Both the position numbers and the translations under genes were made by a program. Below are positions 24,205-33,219 of a stretch of DNA of 64,000 bases, piece after piece (the first letter of the stretch is position 1; every line of letters starts with the position of its first letter). Below the pieces are notes generated by a model. That model did not search any database. It saw only the letters and a list, made by a program, of their open reading frames with translations, and was not told the DNA's origin. This DNA comes from Neomegalonema sp. (GTDB lineage Bacteria > Pseudomonadota > Alphaproteobacteria > Rhodobacterales > Rhodobacteraceae), in assembly GCA_022760435.1 (NCBI GenBank), contig JALEFY010000037.1, forward strand, positions 62,001-126,000, written 5' to 3'.

Positions 24205-25299
24205 ATGAAACTGTACAGGATACTCGGCACGGGCGCGGCACTGATGCTGCTCTCGGTAGCGAGCGCGTCGGCCGATTGTGTCGAGCAGCATTTTCAGTGT
24301 CAGGACGCGTTCGAGAACTCCTATCTCGCCTGTGTGAAGGCGTGCGGCACCGATACGGCTTGCCTGCAAAGCTGTGAGAGCACGCGCAACGCATCCTATG
24401 ACCGATGCGAGGCGATGCTGCGAGCCTGTACGCAAAACCAGGCCAGCCAGTCCCAGCGCAAGGCAGCCGAACAAGCCCCCTCCCCCGCAAGGGCTCCGAA
24501 CCCGCGCAATGACGCCGCTGGCGGTGCCCCGCGCAGCATGGAAGCGCCGAGCGCGAGCCCGCGCGCTGCCCGCGAAGCCGCTCCCGCAGCGCCCAGCTCG
24601 GAACCAGCGCCGCGCAGCCGCAGCATGGCCCTGCCCGCGCCCTCTGTTCAAGCTGATACCGGCCCGCTCAATGCACGCATCTATCTTCTGCGCCGCAACG
24701 CGCCCGAGCCGCGCGCGGAATATTATGGCTATCTGATCATCGGCAGCAAAGTGAGCCGGGAGCGCAAGCGCGCCGTGGCGGAAGGGATCGCTTGCCGGGT
24801 CGATGTCGCGCCGACCTTCGAGGCCGCGCAAAACATCGCCAATCTCGGTCTGATCGCAGTGCCGGCGATTGCCAATGCCAGCGAGGAGACCATCAAGCCG
24901 GAAAAGCTGCTCCAGGCCTATGACTGGAAGCGTGCCGAAACCTGGCTGGCCGCCGCTGGCATCTCCGCCGGTGAGACCTTTGATCTGAGCGAGGCGGTGC
25001 TGTTCGTCGGCTCGCGCCAGGCCCGCAGCCAGTTCATGGATCAAAAACTGCTCGCCTTCCCCGATCCCACCACTGGCGATCCGGTGATTGCCGACGCCTC
25101 GGCCCTCTCGCCGCGCTATTTGCAGCGCTGGACCGATGAGATCATCGCCGGGGTGCAATCGGGCCGGATCCAGGATCGTCAGAGCCTGCAATCGGTCATG
25201 GAGGTTCATTCCTGGCTGGAGATGGCAGGCGCGCCGCTGGCCGCGGTGATGAAGATCTCCGAAGCGCAGGCGTCCTCAGCCCCTGCGAGCTGCTACTGA
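24205..25299 (+). CDS. Secreted protein with Cys-rich N-terminal domain and Pro/Ala linker
   Basis: ATG 24205 follows GGAGAGGG. Residues 1-24 are a signal peptide ending ASASA. Residues 25-80 contain eight regularly spaced cysteines (DCVEQHFQCQ, YLACVKACGTDTACLQSCE, DRCEAMLRAC), probably disulfide-bonded in the periplasm. Residues 85-150 are a disordered Pro/Ala/Arg linker. Residues 155-345 form a compact domain of unknown type (INARIYLL-like strand, GYLIIGSKVSRERKRAVAEGIACRVD). I recognise no family. Single gene; function unknown. Confidence 0.7.
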   Translation: MKLYRILGTGAALMLLSVASASADCVEQHFQCQDAFENSYLACVKACGTDTACLQSCESTRNASYDRCEAMLRACTQNQASQSQRKAAEQAPSPARAPNPRNDAAGGAPRSMEAPSASPRAAREAAPAAPSSEPAPRSRSMALPAPSVQADTGPLNARIYLLRRNAPEPRAEYYGYLIIGSKVSRERKRAVAEGIACRVDVAPTFEAAQNIANLGLIAVPAIANASEETIKPEKLLQAYDWKRAETWLAAAGISAGETFDLSEAVLFVGSRQARSQFMDQKLLAFPDPTTGDPVIADASALSPRYLQRWTDEIIAGVQSGRIQDRQSLQSVMEVHSWLEMAGAPLAAVMKISEAQASSAPASCY

Positions 25300-25355
25300 G
25301 CCATCAGGGATACGAAACCCGGGGGCGCTGAACGCGCACCCCCTCTGCGGCGCCC

Positions 25356-25847
25356 TTATTCGTAGGGGCGCCCGTCCTTGTGCAGGAATTTCCAGCGACC
25401 CTCGGGCGTTTGCACCGCTTGCAGATCATCTTGCGGGTATTGCGCGCTATCGCCCGGACTGCGATCGCCGATCTCCAGATAGACGACCGGCTCTTGCGTG
25501 CGGTTGATCAGGTGATGCGCGACGCCCCCGGCGGCAAAGCCCGCGCACATGCCCGGTTGCAACTGAACCTCGTCATCTTCGGTGACGAGCGTCGCGGTGC
25601 CCTCCAGAACATAGATGAATTCATCCTGCACGCCGTGCCGATGCATCAGGGACGATTGCGCTCCCGGCTCGAGGCGGGTGAGATTGACCCCGAAATTCTT
25701 CAAGCCGAACGCATCGCCAAGCACGCGCTTGATCCGACCGGACACGCGCTCGGCAAAAGGATCCGGATAAACGCTCTTGCGCGCACGCGGCGCGACACTG
25801 GCCGCATCAAGAGCGAGCGGGAGGGCGTTGTTTTCCTGATCAGACAT
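25356..25847 (-). CDS. Cupin-fold protein
   Basis: A 163-aa protein with a single cupin barrel. Motif 1 is SSLMHRHGVQDEFIYVLEGTATLV (about residues 65-88; His, His and Glu could bind a metal) and motif 2 is PGMCAGFAAGGVAHHLIN (98-115). The enzyme or sensor role of such stand-alone cupins is very variable and cannot be assigned. AAGGAGGT 7 nt before ATG 25847 is a near-perfect ribosome site, so expression is probably high. Confidence 0.82.
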   Translation of the reverse strand: MSDQENNALPLALDAASVAPRARKSVYPDPFAERVSGRIKRVLGDAFGLKNFGVNLTRLEPGAQSSLMHRHGVQDEFIYVLEGTATLVTEDDEVQLQPGMCAGFAAGGVAHHLINRTQEPVVYLEIGDRSPGDSAQYPQDDLQAVQTPEGRWKFLHKDGRPYE

Positions 25848-25918
25848 GACGATACCTCCTTTTCGGGTGTTATCAGGGCAGGCGAAGCCTCAACACTGTC
25901 TGAGCGGTACGGGGTTAT

Positions 25919-26704
25919 TTACTCCCCGGTGCCTTCGAGCCATTGAGACACGCGCCGGGCAAAGAGCGCCGGATTTTCGGCATGAAGCCAATGCCCAGCG
26001 CCCGGCATCTCATCAATCTGCGCCGCCGGGAACCGCGCCTTGATCCGCGCCTTGCCGCTCTCGGTCACATAAGGCGAGGCACCGCCGTGATAGAAAGTCA
26101 CCGGCGCCTCATGACGCAGCGCGTCGAGCGCTTCGGGCCAGCCGGTCAGATCGCTCATTTGCGCATCAATCACATCGAGATTGACCCGCCAACGCGCCTG
26201 CCCATCCTCGATGACAAGGTTTTGCAGGATGAAGGCGCGCAGCGGCGCTTCGGGGATCGCCTCCGCCAGCATCGGATCGGCCTGAGAGCGGCGGGAGATC
26301 GCGGACAGGTCCAGCGCCTTCAAGGCTCCAATGAACGGTGCCGGGCTATGCGCGTACTGCACCGGCGCGATATCGGCCACGAACAGCCCGGCCACGGCTT
26401 GCGGCGCTTGCAGCGAAGCCGACATTGCCGCCTTGCCGCCCATGGAATGACCAAGCACCAGCGCCCGCCCCCCGGCCTCATCGGCAATGAGATCGAGCAG
26501 ATCCCGCCCCATCGCCTCATAATCCATGACCTCGGACCACGGGCTCGCGCCATGATTGCGCATATCCACGCACAGCACCGGGCGATGCTCGGCAAAACCC
26601 TTGGCCAGCGAGGCAAAGTTGCGTGCCGAGCCAAACAGCCCATGAGCAATGATCAGCGGCACCCCCTGCGCAGGACTGTCATATCGGTCGAAATTGAGCT
26701 GCAT
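25919..26704 (-). CDS. Alpha/beta hydrolase, YbfF-type esterase
   Basis: A 261-aa cytoplasmic hydrolase. The oxyanion region is IIAHGLFGSARNF, the nucleophile elbow is LGHSMGGKAAM, and the catalytic His is in GAGHWLHAENP near the end. The overall pattern, including VDMRNHGASP, matches the YbfF/abhydrolase-11 group of small acyl-ester hydrolases. GGAAGG 8 nt upstream supports ATG 26704; the open frame extends 21 codons further without a ribosome site. It is divergent from a glycosyltransferase gene. Confidence 0.88.
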   Translation of the reverse strand: MQLNFDRYDSPAQGVPLIIAHGLFGSARNFASLAKGFAEHRPVLCVDMRNHGASPWSEVMDYEAMGRDLLDLIADEAGGRALVLGHSMGGKAAMSASLQAPQAVAGLFVADIAPVQYAHSPAPFIGALKALDLSAISRRSQADPMLAEAIPEAPLRAFILQNLVIEDGQARWRVNLDVIDAQMSDLTGWPEALDALRHEAPVTFYHGGASPYVTESGKARIKARFPAAQIDEMPGAGHWLHAENPALFARRVSQWLEGTGE

Positions 26705-26858
26705 GGTTTTGCCTTCCAACAGGTCCCAGGGCGCACCCGATCCGGGACCATCGCCGCCCATTGACATCGGCCGACGCCCACCGGGTTGCCATCACTGCCG
26801 TTTCACTCGATAACGCCGCCAGAGCAGAAAATCGGCGGTCTTGCAAGGAAACGCGCCT

Positions 26859-28145
26859 GTGAAACTCCTGATCCTGGCCGACCGTTTCAGCATCGGCGGT
26901 GTCGAGACCCATATCATGGGGCAGATCGCGCAGCTTGAAGCGCAAGGGGTGGAGACGGTGCTGTGCGCCTGCGAGCAGCGCGCGGCCCCTATCCTCGATG
27001 CTGCCGTGGCGCCCTTGCTGTTTCACAAGCTGATCCGGGCGGGGGAATTGCGCGCCTTGCTCGATGATTTCGGCTCTCACTGCACCCGCGAAGGGTTCAC
27101 CCATATCCATGCGCATGGCGTCTTTGTCGCCATTTTCGCGGCGATGCTGGCCGAGCGCTGCGGCCTGCCATTTCTGGTGACGATCCATGGCGCGCAGGAT
27201 GCGATGCGCGGGGTCAACCCGACCTGCAAATTCCTGATCGAGCACGCGGTGTTGCCCGATGCGCTCGGGGTCGATTGCGTGTCGCAGGCTCTGCTCGACC
27301 CGATCCGCGAACGCGCCCCGGCGGCGCGGCTGCGTGTGCAGTATAACGGCACCTCGGGCTGGACCGAAGCCGCGAGCGCGCCACGCACGCAGCGCTGGGC
27401 CTTTGTCTCCCGCCTCGGCGCGACCCAGAGCGCCGCGCTGACCCATCTGATCGCGGCGCTCGATCACCTGCCGATCGCGGCACTTGATGTCATTGGCAGC
27501 GGCGAGAGCCTCGGTGAGCTGCAAGCGCTAGCCGAGCAACAGCAAACCCCGGTCCGCTTCCTGGGCTGGCACCCGGAGCCGCGACGGCTCACACGCGCGC
27601 ATGATGGTATCGCTGGCTATGGCGGGCGCACCTTTCTCGAGGCGAGCGCCGCGGGCAAGCCGTTCCTGATCTGCCACGAAACCGGACTGAAGGGCATTCT
27701 TGACAGCGCCATGCTCGATCTTGCGCAGCGGGAGAATTTCACCGGGCGCGGGCTGCCCGAGCGCGACATCGAGACCCTCGCAGCGACATGGCCCGCCGCC
27801 TGCGCGCCGCAAGAGACAGCGCGGGTGCAGGCATTGGTGCGCCAGCGCTTTGACGAGGCCAGCTTGTGGTCAGAGTATCTTGAAGCCTATGGCGCTGCGC
27901 CGCGCCCGCATCCCGCGCCCTGGATCGGGCATTTCCTGCAAGCGCTTCCCGCCCTTGATGCGGCCAATCGGCCCTTTGCCGATCACCACATCTACACCCA
28001 GATCGAAGCGGTCGTGGATCCGCGGATCGAGGGTGCGGGCGCGTTCTTTCAGACCGGCTATAATCTGATCAAGAAGCAGCTCCTCAACACAAGGCTGAAG
28101 CTGCGGGCGATGAAACGCTCGGCGAGCCCGGCGCGGACAAGCTGA
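26859..28145 (+). CDS. GT4-like glycosyltransferase
   Basis: A GT-B fold glycosyltransferase of 428 aa. The N-terminal domain begins KLLILADRFSIGGVETHI, typical of family 4 enzymes, with HIHAHGVF and IHGAQDAM further on. The C-terminal domain carries DVIGSGESLGEL, VRFLGWHPEP and GGRTFLEASAAGKPFL, where the sugar-nucleotide acidic residue would be the Glu of FLEA. The start is GTG 26859, with AAGGAA 8 nt upstream. No other glycan gene is adjacent. The last 70 residues are extra and basic, possibly a membrane-surface contact. Confidence 0.82.
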   Translation: MKLLILADRFSIGGVETHIMGQIAQLEAQGVETVLCACEQRAAPILDAAVAPLLFHKLIRAGELRALLDDFGSHCTREGFTHIHAHGVFVAIFAAMLAERCGLPFLVTIHGAQDAMRGVNPTCKFLIEHAVLPDALGVDCVSQALLDPIRERAPAARLRVQYNGTSGWTEAASAPRTQRWAFVSRLGATQSAALTHLIAALDHLPIAALDVIGSGESLGELQALAEQQQTPVRFLGWHPEPRRLTRAHDGIAGYGGRTFLEASAAGKPFLICHETGLKGILDSAMLDLAQRENFTGRGLPERDIETLAATWPAACAPQETARVQALVRQRFDEASLWSEYLEAYGAAPRPHPAPWIGHFLQALPALDAANRPFADHHIYTQIEAVVDPRIEGAGAFFQTGYNLIKKQLLNTRLKLRAMKRSASPARTS

Positions 28146-28147
28146 GC

Positions 28148-28948
28148 TCAAAGAAAGTCCCAGCGGCTCTTTTGCCCCTGGGGGCGTCCCCATGGACCCT
28201 TTGAAGCTGAGCGGCGCACCGAGGGCACGCTCGAGCGGCGGGGGAACTCGTCCTCATGCGGATGCCCGCCTTGCGCCCAGGGCACGCCCCCCGGTGCGCC
28301 ATTGAGCAGCCAAAGCGCGCCGATTGCGGCCAATCCCGCCACGAAACCACCCGCATGCGCCCAATAGGCAACCCCGCCGCCTTCGGTCGGGGTAGTGAAG
28401 CCGCCAAGCAACTGCATGCCGAACCAGACCCCGAGCATCGCCCAGGCTGGCCAGGTGAAGATCCGGAAGATGAAGCCCAGGATCACCGCGATATCGACCT
28501 TGGCCAGCGGGAACAGCAGCAGGTAGCCGCCCATCACCCCCGAAATCGCTCCGGAAGCGCCGACGGTCGGCACCTGGCTCATCGGATCGGCCCAGACATG
28601 CGCGAGGGAAGCCACCGCACCGGTGCCCAGATAGAACAGCAAGAAGCCGACATGCCCGAGCCGGTCCTCGAGATTGTCGCCGAAGATCCAGAGGAACAGC
28701 ATGTTGCCGCCGATATGCATGATCGAGCCATGCAGGAACATCGAATAAAGCAGGGTCTGCCGGTCGATGCCGCTGGTGAACTCGGCCGGCACCAGCGCCC
28801 AGACATCAAAGAACGCCGCCAAACGGCGCTGATCGGGATCGAACAGAAGCTGCGCATAGAGCAGGAAGACGAAGATGTTGATCGCGATCAGGGCATAGGT
28901 GACGTAAGGCACCCGGCCCGATGGATTGTGGTCGCGTATCGGAAACAT
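28148..28948 (-). CDS. Rhomboid-family intramembrane serine protease
   Basis: A 266-aa rhomboid distinct from the one at 14857. Its signatures are FLHGSIMHIGGNMLFLWIFGDN (His and Asn of the second and third helices), the nucleophile motif GASGAISGVMGGYLLLFP and the catalytic His in YWAHAGGFVAGL. The order resembles the GlpG-like/RHBDL-type family common in alphaproteobacteria. The last 60 residues are a charged soluble tail. GGGGAGAG about 5 nt before ATG 28948 supports the start. It ends 2 nt from the convergent glycosyltransferase stop. Confidence 0.92.
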   Translation of the reverse strand: MFPIRDHNPSGRVPYVTYALIAINIFVFLLYAQLLFDPDQRRLAAFFDVWALVPAEFTSGIDRQTLLYSMFLHGSIMHIGGNMLFLWIFGDNLEDRLGHVGFLLFYLGTGAVASLAHVWADPMSQVPTVGASGAISGVMGGYLLLFPLAKVDIAVILGFIFRIFTWPAWAMLGVWFGMQLLGGFTTPTEGGGVAYWAHAGGFVAGLAAIGALWLLNGAPGGVPWAQGGHPHEDEFPRRSSVPSVRRSASKGPWGRPQGQKSRWDFL

Positions 28949-29042
28949 CCGTGTCTCTCCCCTCTGTCAGTCTCGCGTTACGGACCCGCGCGAGCGGCCC
29001 CGCCCCCTCTTCAATCGTCCTACAGCAGCGATGGGAAAAGGA

Positions 29043-29090
29043 AAGCGTAAACGCTTGCCCCCTTGCCCCCTTCCCTTGCCCCCTTCCCTC
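29043..29090. repeat. Palindrome and C-rich repeat tract between dusA and rhomboid
   Basis: AAGCGTAAACGCTT (29043-29056) is an inverted repeat, followed by three copies of TTGCCCCC(TT) in a pyrimidine tract that ends at the dusA stop codon. On the minus strand this is a G-rich leader 5' of the rhomboid gene. Confidence 0.45.
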
Positions 29091-29091
29091 G

Positions 29092-30129
29092 CTACACCCG
29101 CTCGCCGACCAGCGCCGCCGCCTCGAGCAGCAGGGCGGGGGTGGCGCCGTCCTTGTGGGCGTGCTCGGAGAGATGGCGGCGATAGAGCCGCGCGCCGGGG
29201 CGCCCCGCGAACAGGCCGAGCATGTGCCGGGTGATGCTGTGCAGGCGCACGCCCTCGCGCATCCGCGCCTCGATATAGGGCAGCATCTGCTCGAGCACCG
29301 CGAACGGGTCCACCGGCGCCTGCGCCTCGCCGAAGACCTGCCCCTGACCAAAGACCTGCGCATCCGCCTCACCCAGGATCGCGATCGGATCGTTATAGGC
29401 CGCGCGCCCGATCATCACCCCGTCAAAACCGCGCGCGATCTGCGCCCGCGCCTGCGCCAGGCTCTCGATCCCGCCATTGAGCACGATCGTGAGCGCCGGC
29501 CAGCGCGCCTTCATCGCGAGCGCCAGATCGTAATCGAGCGGCGGGATGGTCCGGTTCTCCTTGGGCGAGAGCCCTTGCAGCCAGGCCTTGCGGGCATGGA
29601 TGATGAAGGTCTCGCAGCCCGCTTGCGCCACCGTGTCGATGAACTCCGGCAGGCGCTCGGAGGGCTCATCGTCATCGACCCCGATCCGGCACTTGACCGT
29701 GATCGGCGGCCCGCCAACGGCCTCGCTCGCCCCGCGCATCGCCTCGACACAGGCGGCGACGACCTCGGGGCTGCGCATCAGCACCGCGCCAAAGCAGCCC
29801 GATTGCACCCGATCCGAGGGGCAGCCGACATTGAGATTGATCTCGTCATAGCCCCAATCGCTGGCGATGCGTACGGCTTCGGCGAGCACTGACGGCTCGC
29901 TGCCGCCCAGTTGCAGCGCAAGCGGATGCTCCGCGCTCGAGTAATCCAGCAGCCGCGCCCGCGGTCCATGGATCACCGCCGCCCCGGCGATCATCTCCGT
30001 ATAAAGCAGCGCCCGCCCGCTGATCGCGCGGTGGAAATAGCGGCAATGGCGATCGGTCCATTCGATCATCGGAGCCACCGACAATCGGTGCGCGCCGCGA
30101 TAGGGGGCGGCATTGATGCGCTCTGCCAT
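29092..30129 (-). CDS. dusA: tRNA-dihydrouridine(20/20a) synthase DusA
   Basis: A flavoenzyme that reduces uridine in the tRNA D-loop. Diagnostic DusA segments are LSVAPMIEWTDRHCRYFHR at the N-terminus, LQLGGSEPSVLAEA, INLNVGCPSDRVQSGCFGAVLM with the catalytic Cys, VKCRIGVDD, FIIHARKAWLQGLSPKENRTIPP (the long DusA-specific form) and VMIGRAAYNDP. Length is 345 aa from ATG 30129, chosen because GGGAGG lies 8 nt upstream. It is divergent from the VOC gene with a 70-nt gap. Confidence 0.96.
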   Translation of the reverse strand: MAERINAAPYRGAHRLSVAPMIEWTDRHCRYFHRAISGRALLYTEMIAGAAVIHGPRARLLDYSSAEHPLALQLGGSEPSVLAEAVRIASDWGYDEINLNVGCPSDRVQSGCFGAVLMRSPEVVAACVEAMRGASEAVGGPPITVKCRIGVDDDEPSERLPEFIDTVAQAGCETFIIHARKAWLQGLSPKENRTIPPLDYDLALAMKARWPALTIVLNGGIESLAQARAQIARGFDGVMIGRAAYNDPIAILGEADAQVFGQGQVFGEAQAPVDPFAVLEQMLPYIEARMREGVRLHSITRHMLGLFAGRPGARLYRRHLSEHAHKDGATPALLLEAAALVGERV

Positions 30130-30199
30130 TTCTGGGCCTCCCCTCTGCGGATATGCCATGCTAGGAACGCGCTCGATAGCATAGTTGGAGCGCTCGCGC

Positions 30200-30598
30200 A
30201 TGCCCGATCCGGCACAAAACGCATCTGAACCCGCCCCCCGCCCCGATCCGCGTCATAACCGGATCGACTATATCGAGTTCGCGGTCAGCGACATCGCCCG
30301 CGCCAAGGCATTCTATGGCAGCGTGTTCGGGTGGCGCTTCACCGATTATGGCCCTGAGTATTGCGAGCTCGCCGATGGCCGGCTCACGGGCGGCTTTCAC
30401 ACCCAAAGCGCGCCCAAGCCCGGCGGCCCGCTGATCGTGCTCTACGCGCAGGATCTGACAGCGGCGCAGGCGGCGGTGACACGCGCGGGCGGAATCATCA
30501 CGCGCGAGATCTTCGCCTTCCCCGGCGGCGAGCGGTTCGAGTTCACCGATCCCGACGGCTACGCGCTCGCGGTCTGGAACGAAGGACGCGCGGCATGA
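30200..30598 (+). CDS. VOC (glyoxalase/bleomycin-resistance fold) protein
   Basis: A 132-aa single-domain VOC protein: IDYIEFAVSDIARAKAFYGSVFGWRF opens the first beta-alpha-beta unit and GERFEFTDPDGYALAVW closes the second. Metal ligands of the glyoxalase type are not obvious except Glu at the start and near the end. Substrate unknown. ATG 30200 follows TTGGAG. Its stop overlaps the start of the next gene (ATGA), so it is the first gene of a three-gene operon. Confidence 0.85.
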   Translation: MPDPAQNASEPAPRPDPRHNRIDYIEFAVSDIARAKAFYGSVFGWRFTDYGPEYCELADGRLTGGFHTQSAPKPGGPLIVLYAQDLTAAQAAVTRAGGIITREIFAFPGGERFEFTDPDGYALAVWNEGRAA

Positions 30599-31953
30599 GC
30601 GAGACCCCGAGCCCATCCCCGATGAGTGACCCCGGTTCTGCGAGCCATCCTGCGGCCAAGCGCGTGTTGGTGCTCGGCGGCTATGGCATGATCGGGGCGA
30701 TCATCGCGCGCCGTCTGCTCGATGCGGGGCATGACGTCACCGTGCTCGGGCGCTCGGCGAGCCTCGCGCGCAAGGTGCTGCCGGGCGTGCCGGCACTGTC
30801 GGCGGATCTGGCGCGCTGGACCACCTCTGCCCATTGGCGCGAGGCGCTCACCGGCAACGACCTCGTGGTCAACTGCGCTGGCGCGTTGCAGGACGGCGCG
30901 CATGACAATCTCGCCGCCATTCACGAGACGATGGTGCGCGCGCTCGCCAGCGCCTGTGCCGAGCGCGGCATCGCACTGGTGCAGATCTCCGCCGCCGGGG
31001 TGAGGGCCGAGGCCTCGACCAGCTTTTTCACCACCAAGGCCGCGGGGGACAGCGCCATCGCCGCGAGCGAGGCGCGCTGGTGGATCTTGCGCCCGGGCCT
31101 CGTGATCGCGCCCACCGCCTATGGCGGCACCACGCTCTTGCGGATGCTCGCCGCGGTGCCGCTGGTGCAGCCGATCCTCGCGCCCGCGACCCGGATGCGC
31201 TGGATCGGCAGCGACGAGCTGGCCGAGGCCACCCTCGCCTGCGTCGAGGGCCGCATTGCCCCCGGCAGCACGCTCGATCTCGTAAGCGAAGAAAGCCGCA
31301 GGCTTGATGAGCTCGTCGCCGGGTATCGCCGCTGGCTCGGGTTCTCGCCGAGCGCGCTGACCCTGACCCTTCCCGGCTGGATCGGCGGCGTGATCGCGAG
31401 CGGCGCCGATTTTCTGGGCCGCTATGGCTGGCGCTCGCCCCTGCGCAGCACCGCGATGCGCATCACCCGCGAGGGCGTCGATGGCAATCCGGCCGACTGG
31501 GCGCTGACCGGTTTGCCGCCGATCCGCAGCATCGAGGCGACGCTTGCCCGCCATCCGGCCCGCGTCGAGCAGCGCTGGCACGCGCGCCTGTCACTGCTCT
31601 CGCCCTTCGTGCTCATCGGGCTCGCGCTGTTCTGGATCCTGTCCGGCGCCATCGGCCTGCTGCAACTCGACGCCGCCAGCACCATCCTCAGCGATGCCGG
31701 CTGGCCGCGCCTGCTCGCCCGCGGCGCGGTCGGGTTCTGGAGCCTCATCGACATCGCGCTCGGCCTGATGATGATCAAGCGCGACTGGGCGCGCGCAGCG
31801 CTCAGCGGCATGATCCTCGTATCTCTGCTCTATCTGGGCACGGCGAGTGTCTTCGCGCCGCATCTGTGGCTCGACCCGTTGGGCCCGCTGGTCAAGGTCA
31901 TTCCCGCCATGCTGCTGGCGATGGTGGCCCGGGTGCTGCTGGAGGCGCGCTGA
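30595..31953 (+). CDS. NAD(P)-binding SDR-like protein with C-terminal DoxX-like membrane domain
   Basis: Two domains in 452 aa. Residues 22-290 form an atypical short-chain dehydrogenase or NAD-epimerase-like domain (VLVLGGYGMIGAIIARRLL, then VVNCAGALQ and WWILRPGLVIAP). Residues 325-450 contain four hydrophobic helices typical of the DoxX-like family. A membrane-tethered oxidoreductase or chaperone role is plausible but not established. ATG 30595 overlaps the upstream stop, and the DUF2269 gene follows after 3 nt, so the three proteins are probably used together. Confidence 0.85.
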   Translation: MSETPSPSPMSDPGSASHPAAKRVLVLGGYGMIGAIIARRLLDAGHDVTVLGRSASLARKVLPGVPALSADLARWTTSAHWREALTGNDLVVNCAGALQDGAHDNLAAIHETMVRALASACAERGIALVQISAAGVRAEASTSFFTTKAAGDSAIAASEARWWILRPGLVIAPTAYGGTTLLRMLAAVPLVQPILAPATRMRWIGSDELAEATLACVEGRIAPGSTLDLVSEESRRLDELVAGYRRWLGFSPSALTLTLPGWIGGVIASGADFLGRYGWRSPLRSTAMRITREGVDGNPADWALTGLPPIRSIEATLARHPARVEQRWHARLSLLSPFVLIGLALFWILSGAIGLLQLDAASTILSDAGWPRLLARGAVGFWSLIDIALGLMMIKRDWARAALSGMILVSLLYLGTASVFAPHLWLDPLGPLVKVIPAMLLAMVARVLLEAR

Positions 31954-31956
31954 GCC

Positions 31957-32427
31957 ATGGATCTCGAGATCGCTCTGCGCTGGCTGCATGTGCTCGGCGC
32001 CTGTGTGCTGATCGGCACCGGGATCGGCATCGCCTTCTTCATGCTGATGGCGCACCGGACCCGAGATCCGCATCTGATCGCCGGCACCGCACGGATCGTG
32101 GTGATCGCCGACACGCTCTTCACCGCCACCGCCGCGCTGGCGCAGCCGATCACCGGGGTGCTGCTGGCGCGCGAGGTCGGTTGGCCGCTCGACACGCCCT
32201 GGATCATCGCCTCGATCATGCTCTATCTGCTGATCGGCGCCTGCTGGATCCCGGTGGTCGGGATCCAGATCCGCCTGCGCGATCTGGCGAGCACCGCCGC
32301 GCGGGACGGCGGCGCCCTGCCCGAGCGCTATGATCGGCTGTTCCGGGTGTGGTTCATCCTCGGCATCCCGGCATTCTCGATGATCGTGATCCTGCTCTGG
32401 CTGATGCTGGCGCGGCCCGATTTCTAG
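31957..32427 (+). CDS. DUF2269-family membrane protein
   Basis: A 156-aa integral membrane protein with four helices (LRWLHVLGACVLIGTGIGIAFF, VIADTLFTATAALAQPITGVLL, IIASIMLYLLIGACWIPVVGI, FILGIPAFSMIVILLWLML). The N-terminal WLHVLGA and central QPITG segments match DUF2269, which usually follows a DoxX/SDR fusion like the gene 3 nt upstream. Function unknown. Its last 4 nt overlap the convergent PaiB gene. Confidence 0.85.
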   Translation: MDLEIALRWLHVLGACVLIGTGIGIAFFMLMAHRTRDPHLIAGTARIVVIADTLFTATAALAQPITGVLLAREVGWPLDTPWIIASIMLYLLIGACWIPVVGIQIRLRDLASTAARDGGALPERYDRLFRVWFILGIPAFSMIVILLWLMLARPDF

Positions 32428-33065
32428 TCGCTCTCGGACACTGCGCGCATGAGCGCCGCCAGCGCCGCATTCTCCTGCCCGATCGGCGAGCCTGCCATGG
32501 CATCGGCCGCGCGCAGTCGCGCGTCCTCGGGGCGGTTCTGATTGAGCTTCCAGGTGCCCTCGATCGTCTCCACCACCAGTTCCACCGGGAGAAGCTGGCG
32601 CATCATCTTCTCGAGCGCGTCCTGCGGCGTCTTCTCGATCCGCCACGGCGCCTTGCCCTCGATCCGGGTCTCGAACTGCTCGGAGAGCGCGGCCAGATGC
32701 GGGCGTAGCGCCTCGGGGGGGAGCGCGCGCAGCCGTCCGCGCAGATGCAACGCAACATAGTTCCAGGTCGGCACCAGCCCCGGCCCGAGCCCGTACCAGT
32801 CCGGCGAGACATAGCCGTCCGGCCCGCTCACCACCAGCAGCGCTGGCAGGTCCCCTTTGTGCACTGCCCGCGCCAGCGGGGTCGAGCGCAGCAGATGCGC
32901 GCGCAGTACCGGTGTCGGCCCGTCAAGCGCATGCATCTCCAGCGGGACATGCGAAGCGACGATCCCCTCGCCCGCAACCGCGCTCAGGACCCCAAAGCCG
33001 CGCTCGCGCAGAAAGTCGACATTCTGGCGTTCTGTCGCGTTGCGGAAGGCTGGATTTGGATGCAT
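32424..33065 (-). CDS. PaiB-family FMN-binding regulator
   Basis: A 213-aa split-barrel flavin-binding protein of the PaiB type, described in Bacillus as a negative regulator. Signatures are the N-terminal MHPNPAF and RGFGVL segments and YVSPDWYGLGPGLVPTWNYVALHLRG (about residues 85-110), then the VELVVETIEGTWKLNQNRP C-terminus. The target in this organism is unknown. The start is ATG 33065; the upstream ribosome site is weak. It is convergent with DUF2269 (4-nt overlap). Confidence 0.9.
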   Translation of the reverse strand: MHPNPAFRNATERQNVDFLRERGFGVLSAVAGEGIVASHVPLEMHALDGPTPVLRAHLLRSTPLARAVHKGDLPALLVVSGPDGYVSPDWYGLGPGLVPTWNYVALHLRGRLRALPPEALRPHLAALSEQFETRIEGKAPWRIEKTPQDALEKMMRQLLPVELVVETIEGTWKLNQNRPEDARLRAADAMAGSPIGQENAALAALMRAVSESD

Positions 33066-33219
33066 CTAGTCACCATTCTTCGTAAAGGCTGCATCAATTG
33101 GTGCGGATTTGGCCATATTAGCCCGGTCATGATGCCAGCATTCCCCTCTCACGCGAGTGTTCTATGCGCGAGGATGTGATCGAAGGGACCGGTTGGCACC
33201 AGAGGAGAGAGACACTGTG

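Noticed and set aside
33160-33219. Upstream extension of the first secreted paralogue to 33157
   Set aside because: It would place charged residues before the signal peptide and has no ribosome site, while ATG 33220 has AGAGGAGAGA.
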